From assembly GCA_023213315.1 (NCBI GenBank), contig JAKCPI010001710.1:1-64000 (forward strand): a DNA stretch of 64,000 nt, written 5' to 3'. A program made the translations under genes and the position numbers. This document shows positions 11,601 through 25,500 of this stretch, in pieces; the first letter of the stretch is position 1, and the number at the start of each line of letters is the position of its first letter. The stretch comes from Euborellia annulipes. Its lineage: Eukaryota > Arthropoda > Insecta > Dermaptera > Anisolabididae. The notes under the pieces are model-generated. The model was not told where the DNA came from and did not search any database. It saw only the letters and a program-made list of their open reading frames with translations.

Positions 11601-13500
11601 AAAGTAAAAATAATTTGATTCTACTAAGGGCAGATTCAGCCAAATAAATATTTATAGGCTTCTCGATGCCGGAGACGTTTCGAGATTAATACCTTAATTT
11701 GCAAAATAGTAAGTTATTAAAAAATTATATTTTCAGTATTCTGTTTGATTTTTTGTTCATTTCGTGGTGCATTTTTCGAAAATATCTTACTAATTAAAAG
11801 AAAAAAAATTATTAAATCTTTAATATGAATATTTAAAGGTCGCTCGAAAACATCGAAAGCAATGCACTGACAAATTAAAAAAAATTTTGAGCGACCTTTA
11901 AAAATTAATATTTTAAGTTGGAATTTTGAAAAACGTATTTTTGTTTTCTTCTATAATATTCTACAGTAACGAGAAAAAAAAATAAAAAGAAAAAAGAAAT
12001 GATTTTGGATATTTTTAAAAATTTTGAGCGTCCCTTAAAAATTATTTTTTTTGAGCTCATCTTTGGAGGTCTCTTAAAAGATGATAAACTAACATATTTT
12101 CATACGACACTCGAAAAAAAAAATTAGTCGGTTTTTTTGCGCCTCCCTAATACGAGCGGTAAACTTTAATAAAATTTAATTTAACAAAACCTTTACTCTA
12201 GGTTATGTCTTGCAAGAGTTTATTAAAATTAAAATCTAATTAAAATTTCAACGTTTTATTGAAATTAAAATTGACATTTCAACAATTTATGTACATTTCG
12301 GCATTGCTACCAGACCTCTCAAATTAAATTTATTTAATTTCGTCTAAATTTATTAATAACATCTCTGGATGATTGAATCAGATGGTTTTATTTTGTCTGT
12401 CTCTGCCCCTCGTCGTCTCAGCTTTACTTAAAAAGCACCAAATAATACCTGCTTAGCTAATTGTTTAATTTCAGAAGGTTGAGCGCCTGACGAATTTATA
12501 AACATTTGCAACTGATCAATCAGATTGTTTCTTTCGGAGAGAAGATGTTCAGATTGATTTCGAGCCAGGGAAGCGGTATTGTGTGCTTCTTTCGCTAATT
12601 TGAGGGCTTGATCTGTTTCTGCTTTGGCAACTTTGATCTGAAAATAAAATAATAAGTATATTAGAAAGAGCTTTTTTTATGAGTGATGCCGAAAGAACGA
12701 AAATAGAGCTGAATTTTCGCCAAGGATGGAAGAAGAAATCAAAAGGTTGAATTTTTCTAAATGAATTAATTCCTAATGCTTCAAAAACGGACGCTTGTCC
12801 AGAGGAAAATGAAAATAATATTTACAATAGATATTCTTTTAACATGTAAAATAATTTGAATCTTCCTTGCCGTAAAGTCAGCTACATTATGATTCTGTTC
12901 TAATAATAAGTATAAATAAAAAATACCAACAATAATGATAATGAAAGGGGAAGGACTTGATAATACCTAAAACTAGAGAGAAGTAGATCCAATTTTGCTA
13001 GCTTGAATTTCGTTGAATAACCAAGAGGGTGTTAATAAAAAAAAATAGAATTTATTTTCAGAGTGACGAGCTGGGGGTGTCTCTCAACCCCTACAAGCCC
13101 GATGCAGCGGGGTAGTCTAGTATACTATGTATGGAATATAACAAATTACCCCTCGAAGTGCTTCGCTGGTTTTGGTTTCATGTTCCTTGATTTTCTTATC
13201 CGCATTTTGAGCATATTGAAGAGCTTGGTCTGCTTTGCTTACGGTTCCATTTTCACAAGAAAGTCCACCACAAGAGCCACATCCAGCTCCCCCGCAAAGA
13301 GTGTCACATGGATCTCCTCTTTTATCACAAATCTAAAAATAATCAATAACATTAACACTAAACAAAAAAGATTTTTTTTTATTTTTACTAATTCGAGTAA
13401 GCTCAATTTATATCTGAAAAATCTGGTGTGATAGTAGCACAGTACACAACTTTCGATTATCGAAGGTAAGAGAAAGTTGTGTACTGTCCGATTTTTTGTG

Positions 13501-13532
<32 letters not shown>

Positions 13533-16500
13533 TTTCCCATAGCCACTTAGTTCCAAACTTGCATTTTAAATGATGACTGCTTGAAATAAACTATGGTTAT
13601 TTTTCAAAATTTTAATCTCATATTTGGATATTTTATACACAATAGAGAATCCTAAATAAATAAAAATTTCATAATAAATAGAAAATTTTTTTTTAAATGT
13701 GTAAAAAGTTCCCCCTTTTGAATCGAAATTTCCAAAAAAAATCTTAATAGGGATTTAACATTGGCTCTATTGAAGGAAGAGCCGAAAAATGAATTTAAAA
13801 AATCTGAAATACTACACTAGTAAAGTGTACTTCACGAAAAATTTTACTGATATACTTTTTAAAGAGCATCTAAAAAATAATTGATTTATGAAATTTAATC
13901 AAAATCGTTAGAAGGTATTTTTAGAAAATCAAAAAAAAACTGAAAAAGTACATCAGTAAAGTACTAGTACTTTTTGGCCGATTTTGTTCAAAAGCTTATT
14001 TTCACGGCTCAGGGTGATGACTAACTTAAATATAAAATTTCAACCTCTTAGCTCATTTCCTTCATGCTTAAAAATGTCCACACAGACAGACCAATTTGCG
14101 GGACCCACTTTTTTGGACTCAGGGGACCTCAAAATCTCGACATCGAATTTTTGACATGATCGCAATACTTTTTCTCTATATATTACATATATAGGTAAGA
14201 GAAAGTAAAAAATAAATTTTGCAAAACGATTTTAAAATATTCGCTTGCAAAAAAGGCTGTTTTAGTCATTTTAGTGACCTCGAAAATTAAACTTCCTGTT
14301 TGATTTGGTTGAGCTAGAAAAGTTTTTTAGGAAACAGAGCGAAAAATACTATAAAAATAAATAAAATACCAAGTTGTTAAGATCAGGAATGTTCGATTCA
14401 AGATCGCTAAGTTTATTTGCTAGTTCCTGCATAGTTTCTTGATGTCGTTCTTCTTGTTCTTTCTGCGAATCGGCCGTTCGATTGACTCTCGCTTCTGTTC
14501 TTCGGGACATACGTTCTGCTTCTGAGATAACCCCTCGAGTTCCCACGGCCAATTCTTGGGCTTCTCGTGATCGTTTCTGGGCTTCCTGTGTTAATCGAAG
14601 TGCACCTGTAATCAAAATATCGCAATTAAAAAGTTTATTATTATTAATGTTAAGGGGCCCATACACCCTCAGTTTAACTGTGCAGATGGATAGGTATAAC
14701 ACTGTACAGTTAACTGAATTTCGAATGGGCTCATTTTTAAATTTTTCTTTTTATAGAATAAAGATTTCAATTATGACTGAATGGAATATTTACACTAAAA
14801 AACACAAACCTTCTACGTTAGCTTCTTGCAGTATAGTGCCGTTGTCTTTTAGGCCGAGGGCGTTATTTTTAAGTGTCTCAGCTTTTTTACGTAAATCACT
14901 CAATGATAAATTAGCGAATGAAATTCGTTGGTTAATATTCTGGTGGACTTTTTCAGCATCATTATAAGATTTCTCTGATTCATTTAAATTATTCCTAAAA
15001 AAAATTCAATATTCAATCAATATATCATCTATAAATTGGAAAAAGGAATAGAATGGTTTAAGAATAGGTCAAAGCAGCCCAATGTACAAGTATTTGAGAG
15101 TAAAAAGATAAACAATATATTTAGATGTATATATTCTTTATAATCTCTTCAGTTATTAACAAAAATCTCAGACCCTAAGGTTTCGGCCACTTAACAGCAT
15201 GCCTTTTTCAGTGAGAACTGGATCTTAAGGGGCTTCAGGAGGGTAAATGAATCTTTAGTGAGGCATTTTAAAGTAGGGATGAAACGATACGAGTAAATAC
15301 AAGTCTTACTCGATACTTTTCTTTCGATACCAAGTACTTTTGGAATCGATACTTTGGAATCGAGTACCAAGTAAGTATCGGTCAAAAATACTCGTATCGA
15401 TACTCGGTCCACGTCGTATGATTAGTTAAGTCGCAAAAACCTTTACGTACATTTGTTCTTATTTACAATAGAAATAAGTGGAATAGTTGTACCACTGTAT
15501 TATTTTTGAGTAGGTCATCAAAAACTGAATTTTTTCTGTCATCGTTTTTTTTTTCTCCTAGAACTTGATGTTTCATGGCTCTAGAGATTTAATCAAGATT
15601 CGCAGGAACTTTTTGCAGCCAGGAGATTAAATAAAAATTTTTTATTTAATTTCTATTTGCCGACGTTTCGGTCTCCAATTTGACCTTCAGAAAATATTGT
15701 CAATTATAATTAGGTAATAATATTTTAATAATATTCATTGCAATTTTATAAATTTATTTTTACTTTGATATGTGCAAAAATATTATCATATACTTGCTAC
15801 TTGAAGGTCTCCGATGATGAAGGTCGTGATTGGCAACCGAAGCGTCAGCAAATAGAAATTAAATAAAATATTTTTTTATTAAATCTCCCTGGTACCAAAG
15901 TTCCTGGAATCTTGATTGTTTTTTTGTTCTATTCGATATAATTGTTTTTTTTTTTTTTATTATATGAATAAATATTATATATCAGCATTTACTGCTGTTT
16001 TAGCTTCTTTTTTAATTGTACGAAAAAATTGACCGATACAGTAAGTATCGATACTTTTCAATCGATACCTAGTAGGTACTCGATACTTTGCGACCGATAC
16101 CGGTACCGAGTAAAAGTATCGATACCTCACTGGTATCGTTTCATCCCTATTTTAAAGTAATTTTTTAAATGATTTAAATTCGTGAGCATTTTACATAATA
16201 GAATGCTTTTTTTTAAATTACGATTATAAAACGAATTGTGGCTGTTATAAAATTAGAATAATGATATAAATATATATATATCCGATAATTTGGTTGACAT
16301 CCTGTCAAAGTTGATGTTCTGTGCCACATTTACATGGTTTTTGTTGACGATTTCTGGTGTTTCATTTTGTTAATGGTTCTATGCAACATGAATGTCACAC
16401 CGTTAAGATCCAGTTCTCACTGAAGAAGGATTGCTGTTAAGTGGCCTCCTAGAGAGATTATAAAGAATATATACATCAAAATATATTTTTTGTCTTTTTA

Positions 16501-19500
16501 CTCTCAAATACATTGGGCTGATTTGACCTATTCTTAAGTCTTTCGGAGAGTAAATATTCTATTCATGAAGTTAAAGGGAAATGTTTTTTTTTTCTAAAAT
16601 TAAAAATTAGGGTAGTGTTGAAATTTGATTTCACTCTTGTATATTACCTTAATTTATCTATAAGTGAAGTTAATTTTTCCAAATCTTGAGGACTGATTGT
16701 TGTGCTATTCAGAATTTGTTCCACTTCATTAATTTTTTTCTCCATTGATATAAATTCTGTGGTGTAAGCACCAGTTACTCCAGTTTGTTTGATTTTTGAA
16801 GCAGCGCTTATAGCAGCCAGTGTCTTTTCTAAAAGAAAAATTAAGATTAATGAGATCAAATTACATATTTTAATATATTTTTACAAATAACCCGAGAGTG
16901 TATGTTAATACCCCCCCCCCCCCCCCCCCGGACTTCAAAAAAAGTTTCAATTTTAAATCCGAATATAAAAATTTAAATATTTATTTTTCATGACCAATTA
17001 AAAGGATTAAAAAAGAGGTTTGAGGTCCCTCAGAAGGAAAATTTTAATGAAAATATTTTTAAATAAATATTATTTTTTTCTTGAAACATTTAGAGTTGGA
17101 GCAATCTTTAAATGTCGCACCGCACACAACTTTCAATTTTTCTAAACAATGATACTTATTCTAAATTTTTGTTTTGTTTTGTTTTAAATTTCAGAGTTAA
17201 TCCGGGCTATTTTTATATTTTTATTTTAATGTTATTTTTTTTTTAATCAATTGTCAATTATTACATAGCTTGCAACCGCTAGTATTAAAAGCATTGGAGA
17301 GGGGGGGGGATTTGCTCCCCCTCCCAAGGTTTTGGAAGAAAATAGTAAATTCTGAGCTTAGCCACTATATACAAATAAACTCACACTCTCTCTTTATAAA
17401 TAAGTAATAGATAAAAATATAGGTATATATATTTATATAAATTAAATAGCACAAAAAGTAAAAAAAAATTTTGCTCCCCTCCCCCAAGCAAAAACTGAAA
17501 TGACGTCACTGTTTTAGTTATCCATTAAGGAATAAAATAAGAATATTATTTTTCTTTCTTAGAGCCTTGAATAATTTTAATTTTGGGGATAAATAGTAAT
17601 AGGAGTCCTTAGTAACCTTTGAGGGCGCCGAGGATTCGATCCCAATTGTCGAAACATTCGCCGCAGGGTGTACAGCTAAGATGTTCACCGAGGAAACCTC
17701 GTGCACATTGATCACATTTCTCACCACCAATGCCTTCTATGCATACGCAACTTCCGTTATTGCGATGACATTGCAGTGTAGCGGAACCATCCGGATTACA
17801 GTCACAAGCTATGGAAAAACAGAATAAATTAGAACTGACCATGGGCTTTACAGTTTAGGAGTGTGTTTAATATTTCTGGAAGCTGGATAAATTTACTTAC
17901 AATGGCACTGGTGGTTAGGATTGCCCCAATGATTCGCTTGGCATTGATTACATTGCCGACCGCCGAATCCAACTTTACAGGTGCATTGTCCATCATACTA
18001 AAAATAAATATACAATTTATAAAAACTGAAAAATTATAAAATAAGTAATGTAGTAATAGGAATATGTTAGACCCTATCTATGCTTTCTGGTTTATTTTAT
18101 TTATTATTTAATTAAGCTCTTTTTCGGCACTTTCTGGTTTAACTTTTTTTTGTAATTAATTAAAAAATAAATGCTTTATGCTTGCATTCCTTTTTGTAAA
18201 TTAAAATATTTTAAATTATACCACTATTGGTTAAAGCAGGGGTCGGAATATTTTTAGGAGAGTGAGTTACTTTAAAAATAAATATCTTTAGGCACTGCAC
18301 AGCCCAAAAACAAACTAAGATTAAATAGCTTAACCCTTAAAAATCTTTCTCAACTTACGTGATTACATTGTTCATCAGTGGAACCATTAGGATCACAATT
18401 GCATGGTTCGCAGCCTTGTCCACTTGCAATTTTCCAATGGTTTTTTTTACACTGGTCGCAGGAGAGGCCTTCGACATTCGGTAAACAAGCACACTGGCCT
18501 GTTATACGATCACAATAGCCAGCTTTCTGATCAGTTCCAAGCAAATTACAATCACAATCTAAAAAAAAAAAATTGGTTCATTTTTATGCATTACAAAAGA
18601 CTTAATATATTTCTTATAAATAAAAATCGCATTTCATTACATAAAAATGCTTAATTCAGTGGTTCCCAATATAAATGGAAAAAATACAAAATCACACAAA
18701 TTTCAAAATTAAGTAAAAAATTATAAAGTTACACAAGAAGATGATTAAAATAATTTTTATAAATTAGAATAACGTGGCTTTTCAACAACAAATATTTCAA
18801 ACAAAAATTTCATACAAATCTGAGATGGTGGCTTATATAACTGGATGATTTGACAAGGAACAGGGGCGTACCGAGACAGTTGGGGGCTTGGGGCATCAAT
18901 AGATGAGGGGGCCTACCATTATATATATATTAATATATATTTTTTGTACATATCTATGAATATGGTTATATAAGTAGACAAATGTCTAACACGAACTATA
19001 ATAACAACAGGTATAAAACTTCTATGATATTTTATTGTAAAATTACTTAATATTGAATACAATGTAGTACAGAAATACTTTCTCACTATATATTACATAT
19101 ATAGGCAAGTGAAAGTAAAAATAGACACGCAAACTTCACAGGAAAGTAAAAAATAGGAAATGTTTTTTTAAGAGCCTTGACTTTTGAAAATTGTTGGATT
19201 AAATCATCAAAAATCCCATGAATTGCAATCTCATTTTTAATTGATAATAGGCCTATAGCCAAGCTTGTCAAACGAGACTGGCTCATTGTAGAACGGAATT
19301 AATTTTACTTTTGAACAAATATACTTGTCTATCATTCGGGGGCCTATGCCGACGTGAGACCTGGGGCGGTCCCCCCCCCCCAACCCCTCGGTACGCCTCT
19401 GACTCAAGAATGAATTCGGAAGGGTGTTCGCATTTCATTGGTAATTTTTCAGCACAACGCATTCGAAATTTTTTTTCAAGAAAATAATTAAAATTTATAT

Positions 19501-22500
19501 AAAAAAATTCTGTTAGTAGATTAATATGAAAAACTTACTCCGACATAATTGATTAACAGCATCGCCGTAGAAATCTGGTTTACAGCGTTCACAATTATCG
19601 CCTTCAGTGTTGAAAAGACATTGTAGACATTTTCCAGTGTGAGGATCACAATTATCAGGCCGAGCCACGTCGATGTTGTTGCTGCAATTACAGGGTTGAC
19701 AAGAACCTCCATTAACTTCTGGGTTGCCATAGAAATTATCCGAACATACATCGCAACGGGCGCCTAAAACAATTCAAAGGAGAAATATTAAAAATATCAA
19801 ATCCAATACTTAAAAAAATTTATGACAACTGGTCTATTTATATTATTTCGATAAAGTTAATACCACCCCGAATCATCACAGTCAGTCACCATAGAAAATA
19901 ATTTAAGAGGGAGTAGGAGTGGCAGTCTAAACGTACTTTAAAAAAAATACACTATTATAAGGAATTTTTCAATGCGGTTTTTTTTTTTTAATGAATTAAA
20001 TTCATAAGCCTTTCGGCTATATATTACATATATAGGTAAATGAAAGTAAAAAATAATTATTGAAAAATAAAAAAAATACCTCAATAAATTGTTAGTCATG
20101 TTTACTTTTTCGACATCGGAGGCCATTTAGACCCTGGCTGAGAGGAAAGAAATCTCATATGTCGCAAAAGACTTTAAATAAAAAGTTATTTTTTCTTTTA
20201 TTGAAAAAAGTCGGAATAAATAGTCTCTGAGAGGCGAAAAAAGTCGCAAAAGCCGTTTTTCAAAATCTCAAAATACTTTTTATTCTAGGAGGTCGGTAGT
20301 TTTGAATACATCGACCTATATTATAATAAAGTTACAACACGACTTAAAGCGTACACTAAACACGCTCTTAATTGTTTAGGCACTTCTAGACCATCTAGAG
20401 GTGAGGTTCTAACTCAACTTTAGCCACGGACCACTTTAAAAATTTTTAAAATATTCGGAAAGTATTTTTCGGGATTTAGAGAAGGGCCTTTTTTGAAAAA
20501 ATTATCACACGACTCACGGTAGCTCATAGATCCAAGAGCAGGTAGATCATAGAGCAAAGAATCCGTCAAGTTTCCACCCCAAGGGGTGAAAATAAGCTTT
20601 TGAACAAAATCTGTCAAAAAATACTAATACTTTACTGATGTACTTTTTCAGTTTTTTCCTATTTTCTCAAAATTTGCTGCAAAGATTTTGTTTAAATTAT
20701 ATTTTGCGAACTCGCTCCCTTCTCAACTTCGTATTTAATAAGGTCTCATAATTGACAAAAGTCGAAAGATTTTTTTGCCCTCTCTATTTATTAGGAGAAA
20801 ATATTATTTTTCTCAAATATGATACTATTATCTATTGACTGTAAACTGTGAATTATGTGAATTTTATATAAGATAAGTTTTGTTTTGTTTAATATCTCCA
20901 TACATTTGACAATACGACTTCTATATTGAAAGCTATTTTAAACTTATATAAATAAATACCTCCATATCCAGTTGCACATTCACAAATGACATTCTCATGA
21001 CGAGCATCAAGGGAGCATCGAGTGGCATAAGAATGTCCCGATTCTTTTGTATCGGGACAGGAACAAGGTCGGCACGGTATATCCACTTCGGTTCGCGGAT
21101 CTCCATAGAAACCTTCGATACACCTAGGCAAAATTAGACTCGTTAATGAAATGAAGAAATATTTAAAATTATATATATATATATCATGTGCTGGTCCATG
21201 AAATTATGGAGAACATATAAGCAATTGTCTTGGAGTTTTAAAGTTATTAAATTCAAGAGCTTTAAAATGTTGGATTGAGTTACTTGCCTGTTGCAGTGAT
21301 GTCCTTCGGTGTTATGGGTGCATTCAAGGCAGACGCCTGTATGCGAGTCACAGGCGACGGCATGTCCGTTGCATTCGCATCTTTGACAATCAGGAAAGTT
21401 CCAAAATCCGGGTTGACATTGGTCACAAACTCGACCATAAGTGTTCGGTTTACATCTGCATTGTCCACTAGTGGCTTCGCACATGTTGTCCAGAGCACCA
21501 ATTGAATTACAGTCGCAAGCTGTAAATTATAAGGCAAAGCAAAAATAAATAAATAAATCTTATTAATGAAATAAAAAATATAATACTTTTATGTTAATGA
21601 ATGAAGGATTTCCAATATTACCACATTTACTTAGAACGCAGCGTTGCCAGCTCTTTGGCAGATGTCAAAAAGAAAATAAATTTGTGACGTCTGAGGACTG
21701 GAAATGGAACGGCGGTATCGCCATCTCTTAGCCAAATAATCGTCCCCTCAAACTGTTTATTCTGAACCCCCCCGCCTATGGTGGAGACCCTCGAAAAAAT
21801 ATATAAAATATTAAATTTATATCTTTTTAATTCCATTTTGTAGTGATTTCTATCTTTTATTTGAAATAAACTTTCTTTTATCTTAACGCTTTAATAAAAT
21901 ATAAATAAAAGTTTGAAGGTGTATATTATTTTACTCCAAATCAGCCTCGTAGTCAGAGGGGGGGGGGGGGGATTGGGGGGCTTCAGCCTTCATTGCTCGT
22001 TAAGTAGTGCATAAAATATAAAGCTAAGTTTTCCTCGGTGTAAATCTCACGATTGTCATTCAACGATTAAATTTGAGTACTATTTCTTTGTATTTCCTAT
22101 GGGAGAACGAGTGTTTTAACTTACCTATGCAACCTTGAGGTCCAAAACCATAGGTTCCAGGGGCACATCGGTCGCAACGACGTCCAACGATATTCTCCTT
22201 ACATGGACAAATACCGCCAAGAGTGTGACAAATTGAGCTTACTGATCCGGTGGGGTCACACTGACAAGCTGTAATTTTCAAATGTAATTAATAAACAATT
22301 TTGATATAATATTAAGGTGATGGCTGTACTATTGACAGATATGAGTAGGATGGCAGCCAGGAAAGAAATCAGACAAAAATTTAATCAATCCTAATTCAAT
22401 TTTATTTCGATTGCCCATCGAAATAATGGCAATCGAAATAAAATTGGATAAGGATTGATTAAATTTTTGTCTGATTTCTTTCCTGGCTGCCATCCTACTC

Positions 22501-25500
22501 AATTTTGATATATTTTTTTTAAGAAAAAATTAAAATAATTACAGAATGCTCCGCCATAGGTATAGAAGCCAATACTATAATGGTATTTCTTGCAGGCCTC
22601 TTCGTTAAGGTGGCGATGAGAGGCATCATAGAAGGCATCATGGCAACGATACTTATTATATTCATTACGACGATGAATATTTTCCGGACGAGTATCCAAG
22701 AAAGGTATACTATCGATATGTGGAATGAGTGCAATCTATTAAGAAAAAATGTATGAAAATAGTTTATCAGTATATGTGGCTTTTATATGCGCTTGCCCAG
22801 CATTTTTAAAGAAGTTCCATATTTAGGGACAACCTACCGAATCAATGAGAACAGAAGCAGTAGGCGTTTCTCCGTGAGGACCTGAGATACTTTCAAACTC
22901 GAGACGGATTTTATATGGTTTGTTGGCTTCCAAACAAACAGGTGGATAAGCTTCAACACTTCTAGTACCTAAATAAGAATACAGAATTTTAATGTTACAA
23001 AATTTTTTTTTTTCTACTTAATTGGCACGTAATACTATCAAATTTTTTTTTAAGCAAAAGGTCATTTATAAATTGTAAAAACTTTTTAATTAGAAGTAAT
23101 TAATTAGTTTTTTAAAAAGTTAATTGATTTATATCCAGATTTTCAAACCACTGACAGCGTAAAATATCTTTTGTAGGGAAACAGCCTAGTAGAGCCATCT
23201 AGCCAGTGATCCCCTAACTAAAAACTTATAAACATCTCCCCATAGATCTACCCCCCCCCCCTGTGTTTTTCATCCATTGAGTTTTGCCAAAATCCAAAAT
23301 TAGCATCCAGTTTGATAAAAACTTTAGTATCTCTAAGTCTATAATATTTTTTTTGGAATATTCAAAATTATATTAAAAGTGTAACAAGTTGAAAATTAAA
23401 ATATCACTTATATAATAACGCAAGAAAATTAATTAAAATTTTATAGATATAAAAGAATATAGAAACTTGAAAAATAAAAATTATAAAATTGCATACCAGG
23501 GATTAAATCGACATATTTGGCATCATCTTCAGGTGTAGAATTGGCACAGGGACCATCTTGATCCACTGGACCGGGCCGTTCGATCACTACTTTCACTTTG
23601 TCCCAAGTACTTGAAATCTAAAAAAGTAAATATCGAATAGATAGTAAGCTTGAAAATGCCTCAGTAAATAAAAGAACATAATTAAGATTTTTTATTTTAT
23701 TTTAACTAATAAACTAACTCACCTGGGGTTCGTATCGGATTACAATCACATAGTCCATGCTCGTTTTGATATTGTCAACGTCAAATTCAAGCTGGGACTT
23801 TTCAAACGTCCTCATGAATCCCGTTCCTGTCCAGGTTGTTGGTCGGCCATCCCGGTACGGCTCCCGGATCACCACTTGACATTTCTATTCAAAGCAAAAA
23901 AACCACATTAATTTTTGGGAAGAAATCCCCAAAGTGCTGCAAAATGTTTATTTTTTTAGTAAATAAAACAGTAAAAGAGTAACAAGTAGGGTTGCCAACA
24001 TTGTCATATTGACCCGAAGACTTTGGGTCTAATAATCATTCTTCGGCTTAGAGTTTAGTGTAATGGGATTTTGCTATTATTATTTTTAAATTAATATTAG
24101 ATAATGATTTATTAAAATATTTAAAATGACACAAACATTTATTGTGAATAGAAATTTTTCACTAATGAACATTTGTTTCTTTGTGGCGTATTTATTTATT
24201 TAGAATGCAAAACTACTACAACACACATTGTTAGATTATTTAAGAAAATATTATTATTATAGAAAAAAAATGGCTCAAAATAAAAATATTAAATATATAT
24301 TAATAGGTGATGGTAAATCAATGAAAATGAATAATCGTTAAGGAAATAAAGAATATTAAGAAAATTTTTGTTATTTTTTATATCAAGAACTAATAAGAGG
24401 GTTAACAATTTCAAGAAAATGTTAAATATATGTATTTTAAATTGATTAGGGATTTAATTAAACGGGGGTGTATAAGCGCTTAAAAGGCAAATAGTAAAAA
24501 AGTTGGCAAAAAAATGACTTCTAATTTCCTGAAATTTTGTTCACTGGATCAGTTCCTGTAAACTAAAATGGGACAAGTGACCTATCAGTCAATCACAAGA
24601 GAAAATAAAATCTGGTGTGACTCGTCGCACAGTACACAACTTTCTATTACTTGCTACAACTTACTATTTTGTTCAAAAGCTTATTTTAACTGTCTGGGAG
24701 GTTACCTAACTTAAATATAAAAAACCGAGCCCTTCATGCTTAAAATCGCTACACACAGACAGACACAGACAGACACACGACAGACAATTTGAGGGACCCA
24801 CTTTTTTGGACTCGAGGGGACCTCAAAACTTGTATATCCATCAAAATCTCGACATCGAATTTTTGACATTTATAGGTAAGAGAAAGTAATAAATTTTCCT
24901 CTATAAATGTTGAAGTCTTAACGAGTGTCGACCTAATACAGTAGAAGTTTTTGAATCAGAATGCGGATTCGGCAAGTATTTGAAAAGCGTGCACTAGATC
25001 AGCAAAAAAATATATAATAAATCTTTGACTAAAGTAAGCAATATTTGAACCTTAAATACAATTTTTTTTTATGATTTTAATGTTATTTTTGTATATGAAA
25101 TAGATGCAAGTACCAGATTAAAATTTAGATAATACTACAAAAGGTTTATTTACCTCTCATAGCATGGCTTTATTTTATTTAATAATCTCGCTCCTTGCAT
25201 CTATTCACACACTCGGAAGTGGCAATGGCCCTTTGTCAGCATTTTGCACTCCAAATGTGTAATGTTTTTCTCCCAATTGTATATGTACTTTCAGTTGCCT
25301 CTGAAGAATAGGTTGTACGGAGGATTAATAACTTGTTAAAGTTACATTCTTGTAATTTTTTCCTTTGCCATACAATGAATTTGCCACCCTCGCAAATGAT
25401 TTTTTGCGAGGGTGGCATTTATTTAATTATATTTAAATAAATGCAGTCAGTTGTTGCACTGCTGCCATTATCTGTCCAATAAGTTGCTATGGACAAAAAA

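Noticed and set aside
19521..19751. Long frame overlapping coding exon 20 of LanB1
   Set aside because: It is a different frame from the Cys-rich LE frame; only the latter continues into both neighbours.
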